A stretch of DNA of 32,640 bases from an uncultured Bacteroidales bacterium (GCA_900316955.1 ONEX01000028.1:1-32640), one strand, 5' to 3'. Counted from the stretch's first letter, positions 23,835 to 30,635 are shown. A program made the numbers and translations. Notes: generated by a model not told the origin, from the letters alone.

Positions 23835-24287
23835 CTACCCGAGAATCTGGCCGGCGGCGTTCTTGGTGTCCACCTTCTCGATGATGCGCTCGAGGATGCC
23901 GTTCTCGTCGAAGATGAAGGTGCGGCGGAGGGTGCCCATGGTGGTCTTGCCGTACATCTTCTTCTCGCCCCAGGCGCCGAAGTCCTGCAGCATCTGCAGG
24001 GACGTGTCCGCGAGCAGCCGGAACGGGAGCTCATACTTCGCCCGGAAGCCGGCGTGCGACTTCGCGCTGTCCTTGCTCACGCCCACGACATTGTACCCCG
24101 CGGCCGTCAATTCCGCATAGTTGTCGCGGAAGGAGCACGCCTCGGCCGTGCAGCCGGACGTATTGTCCTTGGGATAGAAATAGACGATGGTCTTGCGGCC
24201 CTGGCCGATGAAATCCTCCGACCTCACGGCGTTCCCGTCCTGGTCCACGACCTCGAAGGACGGCATCTTGTCTCCGATTTTGAGCAT
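23835..24287 (-). CDS. bcp: Thioredoxin-dependent thiol peroxidase (peroxiredoxin, BCP type)
   Basis: Reduces hydrogen peroxide and organic peroxides using thioredoxin. 150 residues, standard length. MLKIGDKMPSFEVVDQDG opens the fold; the active site is YFYPKDNTSGCTAEACSFRD with peroxidatic Cys46 and likely resolving Cys51, the atypical 2-Cys arrangement of BCP. Conserved GVSKDS and ADTSLQML follow. The ATG at 24287 is chosen; a longer open frame lies antisense-like within the neighbouring transporter. It is part of the minus operon, 11 bases after the EamA gene. With msrA nearby it suggests oxidative-stress functions on both sides of the spacer. Confidence 0.94.
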   Translation of the reverse strand: MLKIGDKMPSFEVVDQDGNAVRSEDFIGQGRKTIVYFYPKDNTSGCTAEACSFRDNYAELTAAGYNVVGVSKDSAKSHAGFRAKYELPFRLLADTSLQMLQDFGAWGEKKMYGKTTMGTLRRTFIFDENGILERIIEKVDTKNAAGQILG

Positions 24288-24298
24288 AAGGTTCGAGA

Positions 24299-25225
24299 TT
24301 AGTCCGTCTTCGCGGCGCCGGCCCAGATGACGCCGGCGAGGATGGCGGCGCAGCCGAGGGCGGCCAGCGGCGTCATCCGCTCGCCGAGGAACAGCGTGGC
24401 GGTAAGCAGCGTGAAGACGGGGTTGAGATAAACGTAATTGGTGGAACTGACGTTCCCGAGTTTGTCGATGACGAGGTTCCAGGCGATGAAACAGGCCAGG
24501 GAGGCCACGAGGCCCAGGAAGAGGAGATTGCCCCAGACCGGGAACGGCCGCAGGAGCTCCAGCGAGAAGCCGCGGTCGGAGCCGAACAGGAACGGAATGA
24601 TGGTCAGGAGCCCGTAGAAGAAGACTTTCCGGGTGGCGGTGACCGTGCCGTAGCGGTTGGTCATTTCGCCCATGAACAGGCTGTAGAGGGCCCAGCAGAG
24701 GGCCGCGCCGATGGCGAGGAGGTCGCCGAGGGGCGACAGCCGGAGGCGGGAGCCCTCGAAGGCGACGAGCGCCATGCCGGCGAGCGCGAGGACGGTTCCG
24801 CCGATGAGCGGCCAGCCGAGGCGGACCTTCTCCAGCGAGGCGGCGAAGCGGCCGCGGCCGAAGCGGCGGTAGAGCAGCGTGAAGAGGGCCGTGAACAGCG
24901 GAGCGGAACAGACGAGGAACGAGACGTTGCTGGCCTGCGTATGGGCCAATGCCGTATTCTCCGTGAGGAAGTAGAAAGAGCCGCCGGTAATGCCCAGGAA
25001 CAGGAACACGAGTTCCTCCTTCCATCCGTACCACAGCTTCCTGTCGCGCCCGGTCAGGAGAATGTACAGCCAAATCCCGGCATAGGCCAGGACGAACCGG
25101 ATCCAGAAGATGTCGACCGGATGCAGGCCCGCGCCGATGAGGACCTTCGTGCACACGAAGGTCACGCCCCACACGAGCACGACGGCCAGCGCGAGCAGGT
25201 GGTACCGCAGCCTACTCTCCCCCAT
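24299..25225 (-). CDS. EamA-family (DMT superfamily) transporter
   Basis: 308 residues with about ten predicted membrane helices arranged as two EamA repeats. The first opens LALAVVLVWGVTFVCTKVLI; the second begins near LLAIGAALCWALYSLFMGEM and ends with YLNPVFTLLTATLFLGERMT, the most conserved end of the family, and a hydrophobic C-terminus. Such proteins export or import small metabolites; the substrate cannot be inferred. Its start overlaps the 3' end of nnrD by 14 bases, so the two are probably translated together. Confidence 0.88.
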   Translation of the reverse strand: MGESRLRYHLLALAVVLVWGVTFVCTKVLIGAGLHPVDIFWIRFVLAYAGIWLYILLTGRDRKLWYGWKEELVFLFLGITGGSFYFLTENTALAHTQASNVSFLVCSAPLFTALFTLLYRRFGRGRFAASLEKVRLGWPLIGGTVLALAGMALVAFEGSRLRLSPLGDLLAIGAALCWALYSLFMGEMTNRYGTVTATRKVFFYGLLTIIPFLFGSDRGFSLELLRPFPVWGNLLFLGLVASLACFIAWNLVIDKLGNVSSTNYVYLNPVFTLLTATLFLGERMTPLAALGCAAILAGVIWAGAAKTD

Positions 25226-26069
25226 CGTACAGTTCCTTGAATCCGCGATACAGGTAGTCGGCCAGGTCCAGGCTGGCGTAGGCCTCCGCCGTGCGCTCCT
25301 CCGTGAGGAGGTCGCCGGCGCGGCCGTGGAGCCAGACGGCCAGGGCGGCGGCGTCGGGCGCGGCGTAGCCGCGCGCCAGGAGCCCGCCGAGGAGGCCCGT
25401 CAGGACGTCCCCGCTCCCGCCTTTCGCCAGGCCCGCGTTACCGGTCGTGTTGACTAGGCAGCCGCCGTCGGGCGTAAAGATACGCGTATGGTAGCCTTTC
25501 ATCACGAGCGTGCAGCCGGCGGCGGCGCAAAGCGCCTGCACGCGGCGGTCACGCTCCTCGTCGCTGCCGAAAGGCAGCAGGCGCCGCAGTTCGCCGAGGT
25601 GCGGCGTAAGCACCGCGCCCGGCGGAAGGCAGGCCTGCCAGTCCGGCACTTCGGAGAGGAGGTTCAGCGCGTCGGCGTCCAGGACCGTCGGCACGCGCCG
25701 CTGCCGGGCCATGCCCAGCAGCAGAAGCAGCGCTTCCGCCGTCTCCGGCCGCCGCCCGAGCCCCGGCCCCACCGCGATCGCGGTGTACCGGTCCATCGGC
25801 ACGGGCACGCGGCTGAACGCCTCGCCCGCCTCCTCCGACAGCATCGCCGAAGGGAACCGGCTTACCACGGCCTGCAGCGCCCGCGACGTGGAATGCAGCG
25901 TCACGAGACCGCATCCGGACCGGACCGCCGCCCCCGTCGCCAGCACCGCCGCGCCGGGCATCGTCTGGCACCCCGCTACGATGAGCAGGTGCCCGAAGTC
26001 GCCCTTGTGGCTCTCCTCGGCCCGCCGGAGCAGGCGTGGACGCAGGTATGCGGGATCGATCCAGGTCAT
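25212..26069 (-). CDS. nnrD: ADP-dependent NAD(P)H-hydrate dehydratase, stand-alone domain
   Basis: Repairs damaged NADH/NADPH hydrates in the cytoplasm. 285 residues of ribokinase-like fold: GDFGHLLIVAGCQTMPGAAVLA near residue 23-44, AVGPGLGRR, VLDADALNLL, LTPHLGEL and the nucleotide site NTTGNAGLAKGGSGDVLTG. In many bacteria this domain is fused to the epimerase NnrE (YjeF N-terminal domain). Here the N-terminal half is absent and no separate nnrE is in the window. It lies 13 bases after the DUF3298 lipoprotein gene and overlaps the EamA gene by 14 bases. Confidence 0.92.
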   Translation of the reverse strand: MTWIDPAYLRPRLLRRAEESHKGDFGHLLIVAGCQTMPGAAVLATGAAVRSGCGLVTLHSTSRALQAVVSRFPSAMLSEEAGEAFSRVPVPMDRYTAIAVGPGLGRRPETAEALLLLLGMARQRRVPTVLDADALNLLSEVPDWQACLPPGAVLTPHLGELRRLLPFGSDEERDRRVQALCAAAGCTLVMKGYHTRIFTPDGGCLVNTTGNAGLAKGGSGDVLTGLLGGLLARGYAAPDAAALAVWLHGRAGDLLTEERTAEAYASLDLADYLYRGFKELYDGGE

Positions 26070-26082
26070 CGGCAGGAAAGGA

Positions 26083-26991
26083 CTAGTCGAGGTCCAGCAA
26101 AGCCTTCGCCTCCGGCGTCAGGTACGGGAGGATGTCGGCGTAGGGAACCGTGAATTCGGGCATGCCGGCGGCATAGGCCGCGATCTCATACTGCTGATAG
26201 GTGAAGACGAGCCCCTCCTCGGAAGGATACGGGGTCCACGCCGGGAAAGGAACGACACCGGTCTCCAGGAAGAGGTAGTTGTCCAGCTCTTCCTGGGTGA
26301 TCTCCATGTCCTCATCGGAAAAATACTTCGTAAGCCCCTTGCGGAGCAGCGGCTGGATGGCGTCCAGGCTGGCCGGATCCAGCATCTTGTCCACCAGGAC
26401 GCCGTCCTTCTTGTCGAAGGTCAGGCCGCCGCGGCCGGTCACGCCGCCGTGGGCCCCGCCCAGATAGACATAATCCTGGGAGAGGAACACGACGTACTTG
26501 TCCGTCTCGCGGTCCTTCAGGAGGTTGAACTCGTACTCCCAGCCGGGCATCTCGTCGAGGATCTCCTTCCGCTGGTCCTCGGTGAGGCCGTCGTTCTCCT
26601 CGATGCTCGCAACCCGCTCGTCATAATCTTCCTGCGCCTGCTTGCCGATGGATTCCAGCGCCTTGCCGCGGTAGTATTCCAGGAGGAGGTCCGTCTTGTC
26701 CGTACTGCCCTCATAGGCCGGGAACAGCCGCTCCTCCTCGTACGAGCCGATATGGCTGAGCTGCCCGTCCATCACGTCGACGAGCGACGCGCGGATGCGG
26801 TCCGCCGCGGCGCCCTGCCCGGCCACCGGCAGCTCCACCTTGATGGACAGGTCCGCATGGGCGAGGGAATCCTCATAGTTCACAGTCTCGGTTTGCAGGT
26901 CCTTCCCGCCGGAAGGACGGCACGCCACGGCCGCCAGGATGGCCAGCCCGATGGCGAAAATCTTTCTCATCGTTTTCATCGCTTGCATCAT
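26083..26991 (-). CDS. DUF3298-domain lipoprotein (RsiV-like ectodomain)
   Basis: 302 residues. Signal peptide with lipobox AAVAC (Cys24), then a mostly helical middle part and the DUF3298 domain, recognised by YVYLGGAHGGVTGRGGLTFD and the family ending VFTYQQYEIAAYAAGMPEF. In Bacillus RsiV a related domain binds lysozyme and triggers sigma-factor release, but here there is no sigma factor beside it, so that role is not implied. Several in-frame ATGs occur at the start (26991, 26988, 26979, 26970); the one at 26979 would give a more usual signal peptide. First gene of the six-gene minus operon, with a -7 element at 27009-27016. Confidence 0.82.
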   Translation of the reverse strand: MMQAMKTMRKIFAIGLAILAAVACRPSGGKDLQTETVNYEDSLAHADLSIKVELPVAGQGAAADRIRASLVDVMDGQLSHIGSYEEERLFPAYEGSTDKTDLLLEYYRGKALESIGKQAQEDYDERVASIEENDGLTEDQRKEILDEMPGWEYEFNLLKDRETDKYVVFLSQDYVYLGGAHGGVTGRGGLTFDKKDGVLVDKMLDPASLDAIQPLLRKGLTKYFSDEDMEITQEELDNYLFLETGVVPFPAWTPYPSEEGLVFTYQQYEIAAYAAGMPEFTVPYADILPYLTPEAKALLDLD

Positions 26992-27008
26992 GCAAATGTT
27001 TGCAACCT

Positions 27009-27016
27009 CAAAGATA
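27009..27016 (-). promoter_or_regulatory. -7 element TATCTTTG of the DUF3298-to-yccF operon
   Basis: Exact consensus on the minus strand, 18 bases before the ATG at 26991. No -33 TTG is found at the proper distance. Confidence 0.55.
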
Positions 27017-27044
27017 ACAAAAACGAGCGGTTCGTCCTATCATT

Positions 27045-27052
27045 TATTTTTG
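27045..27052 (+). promoter_or_regulatory. -7 element TATTTTTG of the DIP1984-family gene
   Basis: Consensus match on the plus strand, 31 bases before the ATG at 27083 and back to back with the minus-strand element at 27009. Confidence 0.5.
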
Positions 27053-27082
27053 TTAAATTTGAAGGACTTATCCAACAAGCTT

Positions 27083-27535
27083 ATGAAACTGGCAGAAGCA
27101 TTGAATCAGCGGGCGGACCTGCAGAAGCGGATCGCCCAACTGCGCGAAAGACTCGCCAACAACGTCAAGGTCCAGGAAGGCGACCAGCCCGCGGAGAAAC
27201 CGGAGGACCTCTTCCAGGAGCTGGGCGGTTCCCTGAAGCAGCTGAAGGACCTGATCGTCAGCATCAACCGCACCAACCAGGAGACGGTGTGGGAAGGGAA
27301 GACATTGACGGAAATCATCGCGGAGAAGGATACCCTGTCCATGCACATCGCCGCCCTCCGCGCGGCCCTGGACGCCGCGAACGTCCGCAGCGACCGCTAC
27401 TCCCGCAACGAGATCAAGTTCGTCCGCACCATCGACGTGAACGCCCTCCAGAAGCGGGTGGACGACCTCTCCCGCGACCTCCGGCAGCTGGATTCCCAGC
27501 TCCAGCAGGCGAACTGGACGACGGACCTGAAGTAG
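27083..27535 (+). CDS. DIP1984-family protein
   Basis: 150 residues, almost entirely helical and probably coiled coil. The family blocks are clear: MKLAEALNQRADLQKRIAQL at the start, VQEGDQPAEKPEDL, INRTNQETVWEGKTLTEII, RSDRYSRNEIKFV and QLQQANWTTDLK at the end. The family is named after a Corynebacterium protein, and members are sometimes labelled septicolysin on weak grounds; the real function is unknown. The ATG at 27083 is chosen because the family begins exactly there; the frame stays open upstream into the divergent promoter region. It is a single gene, followed by a candidate structured RNA. Confidence 0.9.
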   Translation: MKLAEALNQRADLQKRIAQLRERLANNVKVQEGDQPAEKPEDLFQELGGSLKQLKDLIVSINRTNQETVWEGKTLTEIIAEKDTLSMHIAALRAALDAANVRSDRYSRNEIKFVRTIDVNALQKRVDDLSRDLRQLDSQLQQANWTTDLK

Positions 27536-27556
27536 GTCGAACGGAAAAGAACAAAA

Positions 27557-27755
27557 GCCGGGGCAGGGCGGGCACACCTCCGGACGGGAGGTAAAAACGT
27601 CCACTCCACTTTAGGTGATCCGGGAAACGGAGCCGCTCCCAATGCAGTATCGTATGGCTCCGCACCGCGTACAGACGCACATTTCAAACCGCATTCCGCA
27701 CTACCGCGTGCCGACTGCCCAGGCTGCCTCCCCCACTCCGGGGGAGGTTTTTTTT
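27557..27755 (+). ncRNA. Candidate structured RNA between the DIP1984 and esterase genes
   Basis: The gene-free stretch folds into a long closing helix, 27557-27575 with 27708-27724 (about 15 pairs, small bulges). Inside are three hairpins: 27576-27581 with 27587-27592, 27628-27634 with 27656-27662 (7 perfect pairs) and 27667-27670 with 27675-27678. A strong terminator follows at 27727-27755. No TAnnTTTG promoter was seen, so it might instead be a structured 3' UTR processed from the DIP1984 mRNA. I could not match it to 6S, SRP, RNase P or tmRNA. Confidence 0.45.
27727..27755 (+). terminator. Strong intrinsic terminator
   Basis: CCTCCCCC (27727-27734) pairs perfectly with GGGGGAGG (27740-27747), with a five-base loop and eight T. 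The T run overlaps the stop of the convergent esterase gene. It ends the DIP1984 transcript or the candidate RNA. Confidence 0.9.
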
Positions 27756-28647
27756 AATGTCGTCGAACCCCTTTCGGCGAGGCGGGAGTCATGATCATGC
27801 GCTCGTATTCCTCGCACAGGCGGCGCTTCGCCTGCTTGCTGCGTTCCTGCCAGGGGAAAAGGATGTCGAAGGCGTGCGTGTCGCCCGGGAAGACATCGAC
27901 TCGGGCATCGACCCCGGCGGCCTGGAGGTTCCGGACGTAGGCGAGCGTCTCGTCATAGAACGGCTCCCCGTCCAGCACATAGGTATAGCAGGGAGGGAGC
28001 CCCGCATAGTCCGTCGCACGGGCAGGAGACGCATAGGCGGGCACATCGGCCTTGCCATAGAGCTCGCCCAGGTACTTGCGCCAGCCCTTGTGATTCCGCT
28101 TCGTGCCCCAGGTCAATCCCGGGTTATCGGCCGATGACGCCGTGTCCTCGCAGTCCAGCATCGGATAGAGCGGCAGCTGCAGCGCGACGGGCACCTCCCC
28201 CTTGTCGCGGGCATAGAGGCAGACCGCCGCCGTGAGTCCCCCGCCCGCGCTCTCGCCGCCGACAACGATTCGGGTCCGGTCGATGCCAAGCTCATCGGCA
28301 TGCGCATACATCCACACCAGCGCCGCATAGCAATCTTCCAGGGCGGCCGGATACGGCGCCTCCCCCGCCAGCCGGTACTCCGGGCTGACCACCACCGCCC
28401 CATACCGCTCCGCCAGCATCTTCCCGCACGACACCAGCATCATATAATTCCCGCCCGTGATATATCCCCCGCCGTGTATCCACAGGATTCCCGGGACGCG
28501 TCCATCGGCACTTTTGGGCTCCAGCACCTTCACCTTCATCTCCCTTCCGCCCGTGTCGATCCCGACCGTCCTGAGCGCAAGCTCCCTCCCCTGCGCAAGC
28601 ACAGGGAGAAAGGACAGCATGAGGATGGATAAGAGTCTGTGGTTCAT
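27754..28647 (-). CDS. Exported alpha/beta-hydrolase (HSL-type esterase)
   Basis: 297 residues from the ATG at 28647 (two codons after an in-frame TTG). An N-terminal signal peptide (MNHRLLSILMLSFLPVLAQG) points to export to the periplasm. The oxyanion-hole motif HGGG is at about 58-61 and the nucleophile elbow GESAGG has Ser133. An acidic member near VLDGEPFYDE and a His in GDTHAFDIL complete the triad, as in the hormone-sensitive-lipase family. It likely hydrolyses short esters or acetyl groups on carbohydrates; the substrate is unknown. It has its own -7 element at 28657-28664. Confidence 0.9.
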   Translation of the reverse strand: MNHRLLSILMLSFLPVLAQGRELALRTVGIDTGGREMKVKVLEPKSADGRVPGILWIHGGGYITGGNYMMLVSCGKMLAERYGAVVVSPEYRLAGEAPYPAALEDCYAALVWMYAHADELGIDRTRIVVGGESAGGGLTAAVCLYARDKGEVPVALQLPLYPMLDCEDTASSADNPGLTWGTKRNHKGWRKYLGELYGKADVPAYASPARATDYAGLPPCYTYVLDGEPFYDETLAYVRNLQAAGVDARVDVFPGDTHAFDILFPWQERSKQAKRRLCEEYERMIMTPASPKGVRRH

Positions 28648-28656
28648 TTTCAATCA

Positions 28657-28664
28657 CAAAGATA
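28657..28664 (-). promoter_or_regulatory. -7 element TATCTTTG of the esterase gene
   Basis: Exact consensus on the minus strand, 10 bases before the ATG at 28647, giving a very short leader. No -33 TTG is found at the right distance. Confidence 0.55.
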
Positions 28665-28666
28665 GC

Positions 28667-28690
28667 AAAAAAGCCGCCGCTGTGGCGGCT
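28667..28690 (-). terminator. Terminator of the HARE-HTH-like gene transcript
   Basis: AGCCGCC (28672-28678) pairs with GGCGGCT (28684-28690), loop GCTGT. On the minus strand it is followed by TTTTTT. It lies about 105 bases past the stop at 28796 and just before the esterase promoter. Confidence 0.75.
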
Positions 28691-28697
28691 CAAGTGT

Positions 28698-28780
28698 CGA
28701 TGGTGGTCCATGAAGTGGGACACCGTCGGCGTTTTACCCCCATTATCGCTGATGGTGGTCCCGTGGATGGACCACCATCG
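28698..28780. repeat. Two competing hairpins sharing one arm
   Basis: CGATGGTGGTCCA (28698-28710) is the exact reverse complement of 28768-28780. GATGGTGGTCC at 28751-28761 can pair with the same right arm (28769-28779) to give an 11-bp hairpin with a seven-base loop. It lies between the esterase and the HARE-HTH-like gene in their transcribed spacer. Confidence 0.75.
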
Positions 28781-28795
28781 GCACATCTCACACGA

Positions 28796-29002
28796 TCATA
28801 TCATCAACCGGATCCGCCCGTCGGCCTTGACGAAGGTTTCCGGATGGGCCATGATGACCGCGTAGACCTGCTTGTCGGAGACGGGCTTGCCATCGCGGCG
28901 CACATAGAGCCTGCGCGCGTTGATTTCGCGGGCGATCTGGTCCGTCTTCATGCCGTAGCCGGCTGAGGCGAGGAGATAGACGATGGCTTCGGGGAGGGAC
29001 AT
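28796..29002 (-). CDS. Small HARE-HTH-like winged-helix protein
   Basis: 68 residues. AIVYLLASAGYGMKTDQIAR, RRLYVRRDGKPVSDKQVYA and ETFVKADGRIRL follow the pattern of the HB1/ASXL/restriction-endonuclease HTH (HARE-HTH) fold, a winged helix used for DNA contacts and here present alone. It would be a small DNA-binding or adaptor protein; partner and target are unknown. The start ATG is at 29002. It lies on the boundary between the GC-rich chromosome and the AT-rich region, followed by the repeat at 28698-28780 and a terminator. Confidence 0.65.
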   Translation of the reverse strand: MSLPEAIVYLLASAGYGMKTDQIAREINARRLYVRRDGKPVSDKQVYAVIMAHPETFVKADGRIRLMI

Positions 29003-29045
29003 GGCCTATGCTTTTTCACAAAGGTAGGAAGAAAAATGGATTGTT

Positions 29046-29088
29046 GTTGCCCGTGGCGTCGCTGCCGCAGGCTCCATGACAGCTTTCA
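29046..29088 (+). repeat. 43-base direct repeat, left copy
   Basis: 43 bases with five differences from 29698-29740; the last stretch CTGCCGCAGGCTC.ATGACAG is nearly identical. With the right copy it brackets the gene at 29157-29564 and its candidate antisense RNA. Confidence 0.8.
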
Positions 29089-29108
29089 CTCTTTCTATAT
29101 CGCAGGGC

Positions 29109-29139
29109 TTGCGCAGGTTCAAGATGTTTTCTATTTTTG
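29109..29139 (+). promoter_or_regulatory. Promoter of the 135-residue accessory gene
   Basis: TTG (29109-29111), a 20-base spacer and TATTTTTG (29132-29139). The ATG at 29157 is 18 bases after the -7 element. Confidence 0.65.
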
Positions 29140-29156
29140 TTAAAACGAATTGTGCT

Positions 29157-29564
29157 ATGGAGATTCCGAGGGGTAACAGCCGGGAAGAGATTAAAACCCG
29201 GAAACAAATCATTAAAGACTTTTATGCAACCTGGATTGCCGAGCATCCAGAGAAGAAAGTGTATAACAAGTCATTGAAGGCAGATATTCACATAAAGTTT
29301 CTGTCCATCAATGAGACAGTGGGCCACGCTTCTGGGACATATGAATCCACTGAAGCTGTCTTACGTTTCACTGAAATACTGGAGAATGCCAAGGTTGTAA
29401 ACCGCAAACCCAAAAAACAAGAAGACAAGAATCAGAAAATGTTTTCTGAAATTATCATTCTCCTATATGGGGCAGTCAAATTGACCATCGGAAGACAGAA
29501 GAACACAGGAGAATACATTCAGTACTGTATTACTGTGCCTGGTTCCAGAATGCACAAAAAATAA
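29157..29564 (+). CDS. Small accessory protein of unknown function, possibly a BECR-fold nuclease-like domain
   Basis: 135 residues starting MEIPRGNSREEIKTRKQII. The promoter at 29109-29139 and the AT-rich composition place the start here, not at an in-frame ATG at 29076 that lies upstream of the promoter. The C-terminal half reads MFSEIIILLYGAVKLTIG then IQYCITVP, which resembles the Gly-x-VKL(T)xG ... YCIT pattern that I associate with phage-type Barnase/EndoU/ColicinE5/RelE-like domains. That is a weak match from memory. I recall similar proteins from Bacteroidota mobile regions. It is bracketed by 43-base direct repeats 652 bases apart and ends in a terminator. Confidence 0.6.
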   Translation: MEIPRGNSREEIKTRKQIIKDFYATWIAEHPEKKVYNKSLKADIHIKFLSINETVGHASGTYESTEAVLRFTEILENAKVVNRKPKKQEDKNQKMFSEIIILLYGAVKLTIGRQKNTGEYIQYCITVPGSRMHKK

Positions 29565-29656
29565 AAAGCCGCCTAGGCTGCGACTTTTCGATGGGGCTCG
29601 TATCAAGAACGACTTGAGAGGGTTGTCAACCCTTTCCGAATTCCCCGTGACGATTC
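29560..29656 (-). ncRNA. Candidate small RNA on the minus strand, tail-to-tail with the 135-residue gene
   Basis: A good promoter (29662-29692, minus) should start RNA near 29656. About 95 bases downstream is the terminator at 29564-29588, whose minus-strand side ends in TTTTTATTTTTT. In between is a hairpin AGGGTTG/CAACCCT near 29617-29631. No protein frame is present. The RNA would overlap the end of the plus-strand gene only at the shared terminator. Confidence 0.45.
29564..29588. terminator. Bidirectional terminator
   Basis: AAAAG-C-CGC (29564-29572) pairs with GCG-A-CTTTT (29580-29588) with one C-A mismatch and a seven-base loop. It ends the plus-strand gene, and on the minus strand it is followed by a longer T-rich stretch (TTTTTATTTTTT). 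Confidence 0.75.
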
Positions 29657-29661
29657 CGATG

Positions 29662-29692
29662 CAAATGTAGACACTAAATACCAAATTTGCAA
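29662..29692 (-). promoter_or_regulatory. Orphan promoter, minus strand
   Basis: TTG (29692-29690), a 20-base spacer and TACATTTG (29669-29662) read leftward into non-coding DNA toward the terminator at 29588-29564. Confidence 0.55.
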
Positions 29693-29697
29693 ATATA

Positions 29698-29740
29698 GTT
29701 GTCCGCGGCGGCACTGCCGCAGGCTCAATGACAGCTTTCA
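29698..29740 (+). repeat. 43-base direct repeat, right copy
   Basis: Second copy of the element at 29046-29088, same orientation, 38 of 43 bases identical. Confidence 0.8.
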
Positions 29741-29786
29741 GCGGCTCGCGTAGGCGGGAAGGCGCTTGACGTCGAACTCCTCCTTT

Positions 29787-29812
29787 TACAGTCCCGGCCA
29801 GCCGGGACTGTA
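29787..29812. repeat. Perfect 12-bp palindrome with a two-base loop
   Basis: TACAGTCCCGGC (29787-29798), CA, then its exact reverse complement (29801-29812). No T tract follows on either strand, so it is not a usual terminator; it looks like a REP-type element. The rest of 29741-29865 holds no visible gene. Confidence 0.7.
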
Positions 29813-29865
29813 ACGTCCTCAAACAATGTTGAGAAAGCAGTCAGCATTCTTAACAATAGCGAAGA

Positions 29866-29896
29866 TGAAAAACGGAGTCTCGATTGAGGCTCCGTT
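29866..29896 (-). terminator. Terminator of the Sel1-deiminase-unknown operon
   Basis: AACGGAGTCTC (29871-29881) pairs with 29886-29896 (11 pairs, one T-G), loop GATT. On the minus strand CCGTTTTTC follows. It lies 26 bases past the operon's last stop. Confidence 0.8.
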
Positions 29897-29921
29897 AACT
29901 GTCTTATCCATATTGTGCTTA

Positions 29922-30623
29922 CTATCGATAGAAAGCCCAAGCTCGTTCGTCTTGCTTGAACTCTTTCTTCTTTTCATAGTAAATATAACCTTTCTTGTGG
30001 GTCTTCTCAACGAATTCGCCCACATTTTCCCTCGGTTTGCTTAAGGGCACTTCGCACTCTTTTACGTCATTGTCATGCCAATAGACTCTCATCCCCCCAT
30101 CAATGACATTTACACCCATAAACAACGCATTGTAGAAATACGTGGATCGCTCATCAACTGTTTGAGTAAAAAGTAAACCAGGAATTGTCTTCACTTCCTC
30201 TACCCGGAAAGCGCGAATGAGCACGGATGCACGGTATTCCGGATTCTCTGGATGGCGGTTGTCTTCAAAAGTTATATCAACACCGGAAACATGCGTGTGC
30301 AGGCTGCCTATTGGGAAAGATGGCAGCGGATTCGGTTTCTTTTGAGGATTATCAGGATTTCGGTGATACACGATGTAATCTTTGACCACATTCCTTTCTT
30401 CATGATAATAGAATTCGACCGTGTGCAAATAAACACGTCTAATCACATTGCCAATGCCGTCCAAGACGACGAAATGACCGCCATAAAGCAATTTAGCTGC
30501 AATCTGCTTAAAAGGGGGAATTAGAGAATCCTCGCGTTCAGTTTTACCTTCTCCATGTGCTCCATCAAAACCAGAGAGATACTTGTTAAGACTCTCAGAG
30601 ATGTCAATTGTATTGTTAGCCAT
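29922..30623 (-). CDS. Protein of unknown function, weak resemblance to the AAG/MPG DNA-glycosylase fold
   Basis: 233 residues, soluble, no signal peptide or membrane segment. I do not recognise a named family with confidence. Visible blocks are FKQIAAKLLYGGHFVV, VYLHTVEFYYHEE, PIGSLHTHVSGVDITFED and YRASVLIRAFRVEE. Their order and spacing recall alkyladenine DNA glycosylases (A..LLG, VE.Y, a YG/H segment, then VLIRA), so an AAG-like fold is possible; the catalytic residues are not clear. The C-terminus is Lys-rich (EKTHKKGYIYYEKKKEFK). It starts 12 bases after the deiminase-like gene and is last in a three-gene operon with a good terminator behind it. The region is AT-rich compared with the chromosome to the left. 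Confidence 0.6.
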   Translation of the reverse strand: MANNTIDISESLNKYLSGFDGAHGEGKTEREDSLIPPFKQIAAKLLYGGHFVVLDGIGNVIRRVYLHTVEFYYHEERNVVKDYIVYHRNPDNPQKKPNPLPSFPIGSLHTHVSGVDITFEDNRHPENPEYRASVLIRAFRVEEVKTIPGLLFTQTVDERSTYFYNALFMGVNVIDGGMRVYWHDNDVKECEVPLSKPRENVGEFVEKTHKKGYIYYEKKKEFKQDERAWAFYR

Positions 30624-30635
30624 ATTGGGTGTGTT

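Noticed and set aside
23835-25172. Long fused frame joining bcp with an upstream 300-residue extension
   Set aside because: The extension is an out-of-frame reading of the EamA transporter gene; the BCP family begins at the ATG at 24287.
29826-30044. Plus-strand open frame with hydrophobic C-terminal half opposite the end of the unknown operon gene
   Set aside because: It crosses the operon terminator and the antisense of a better-supported gene, and has no promoter.
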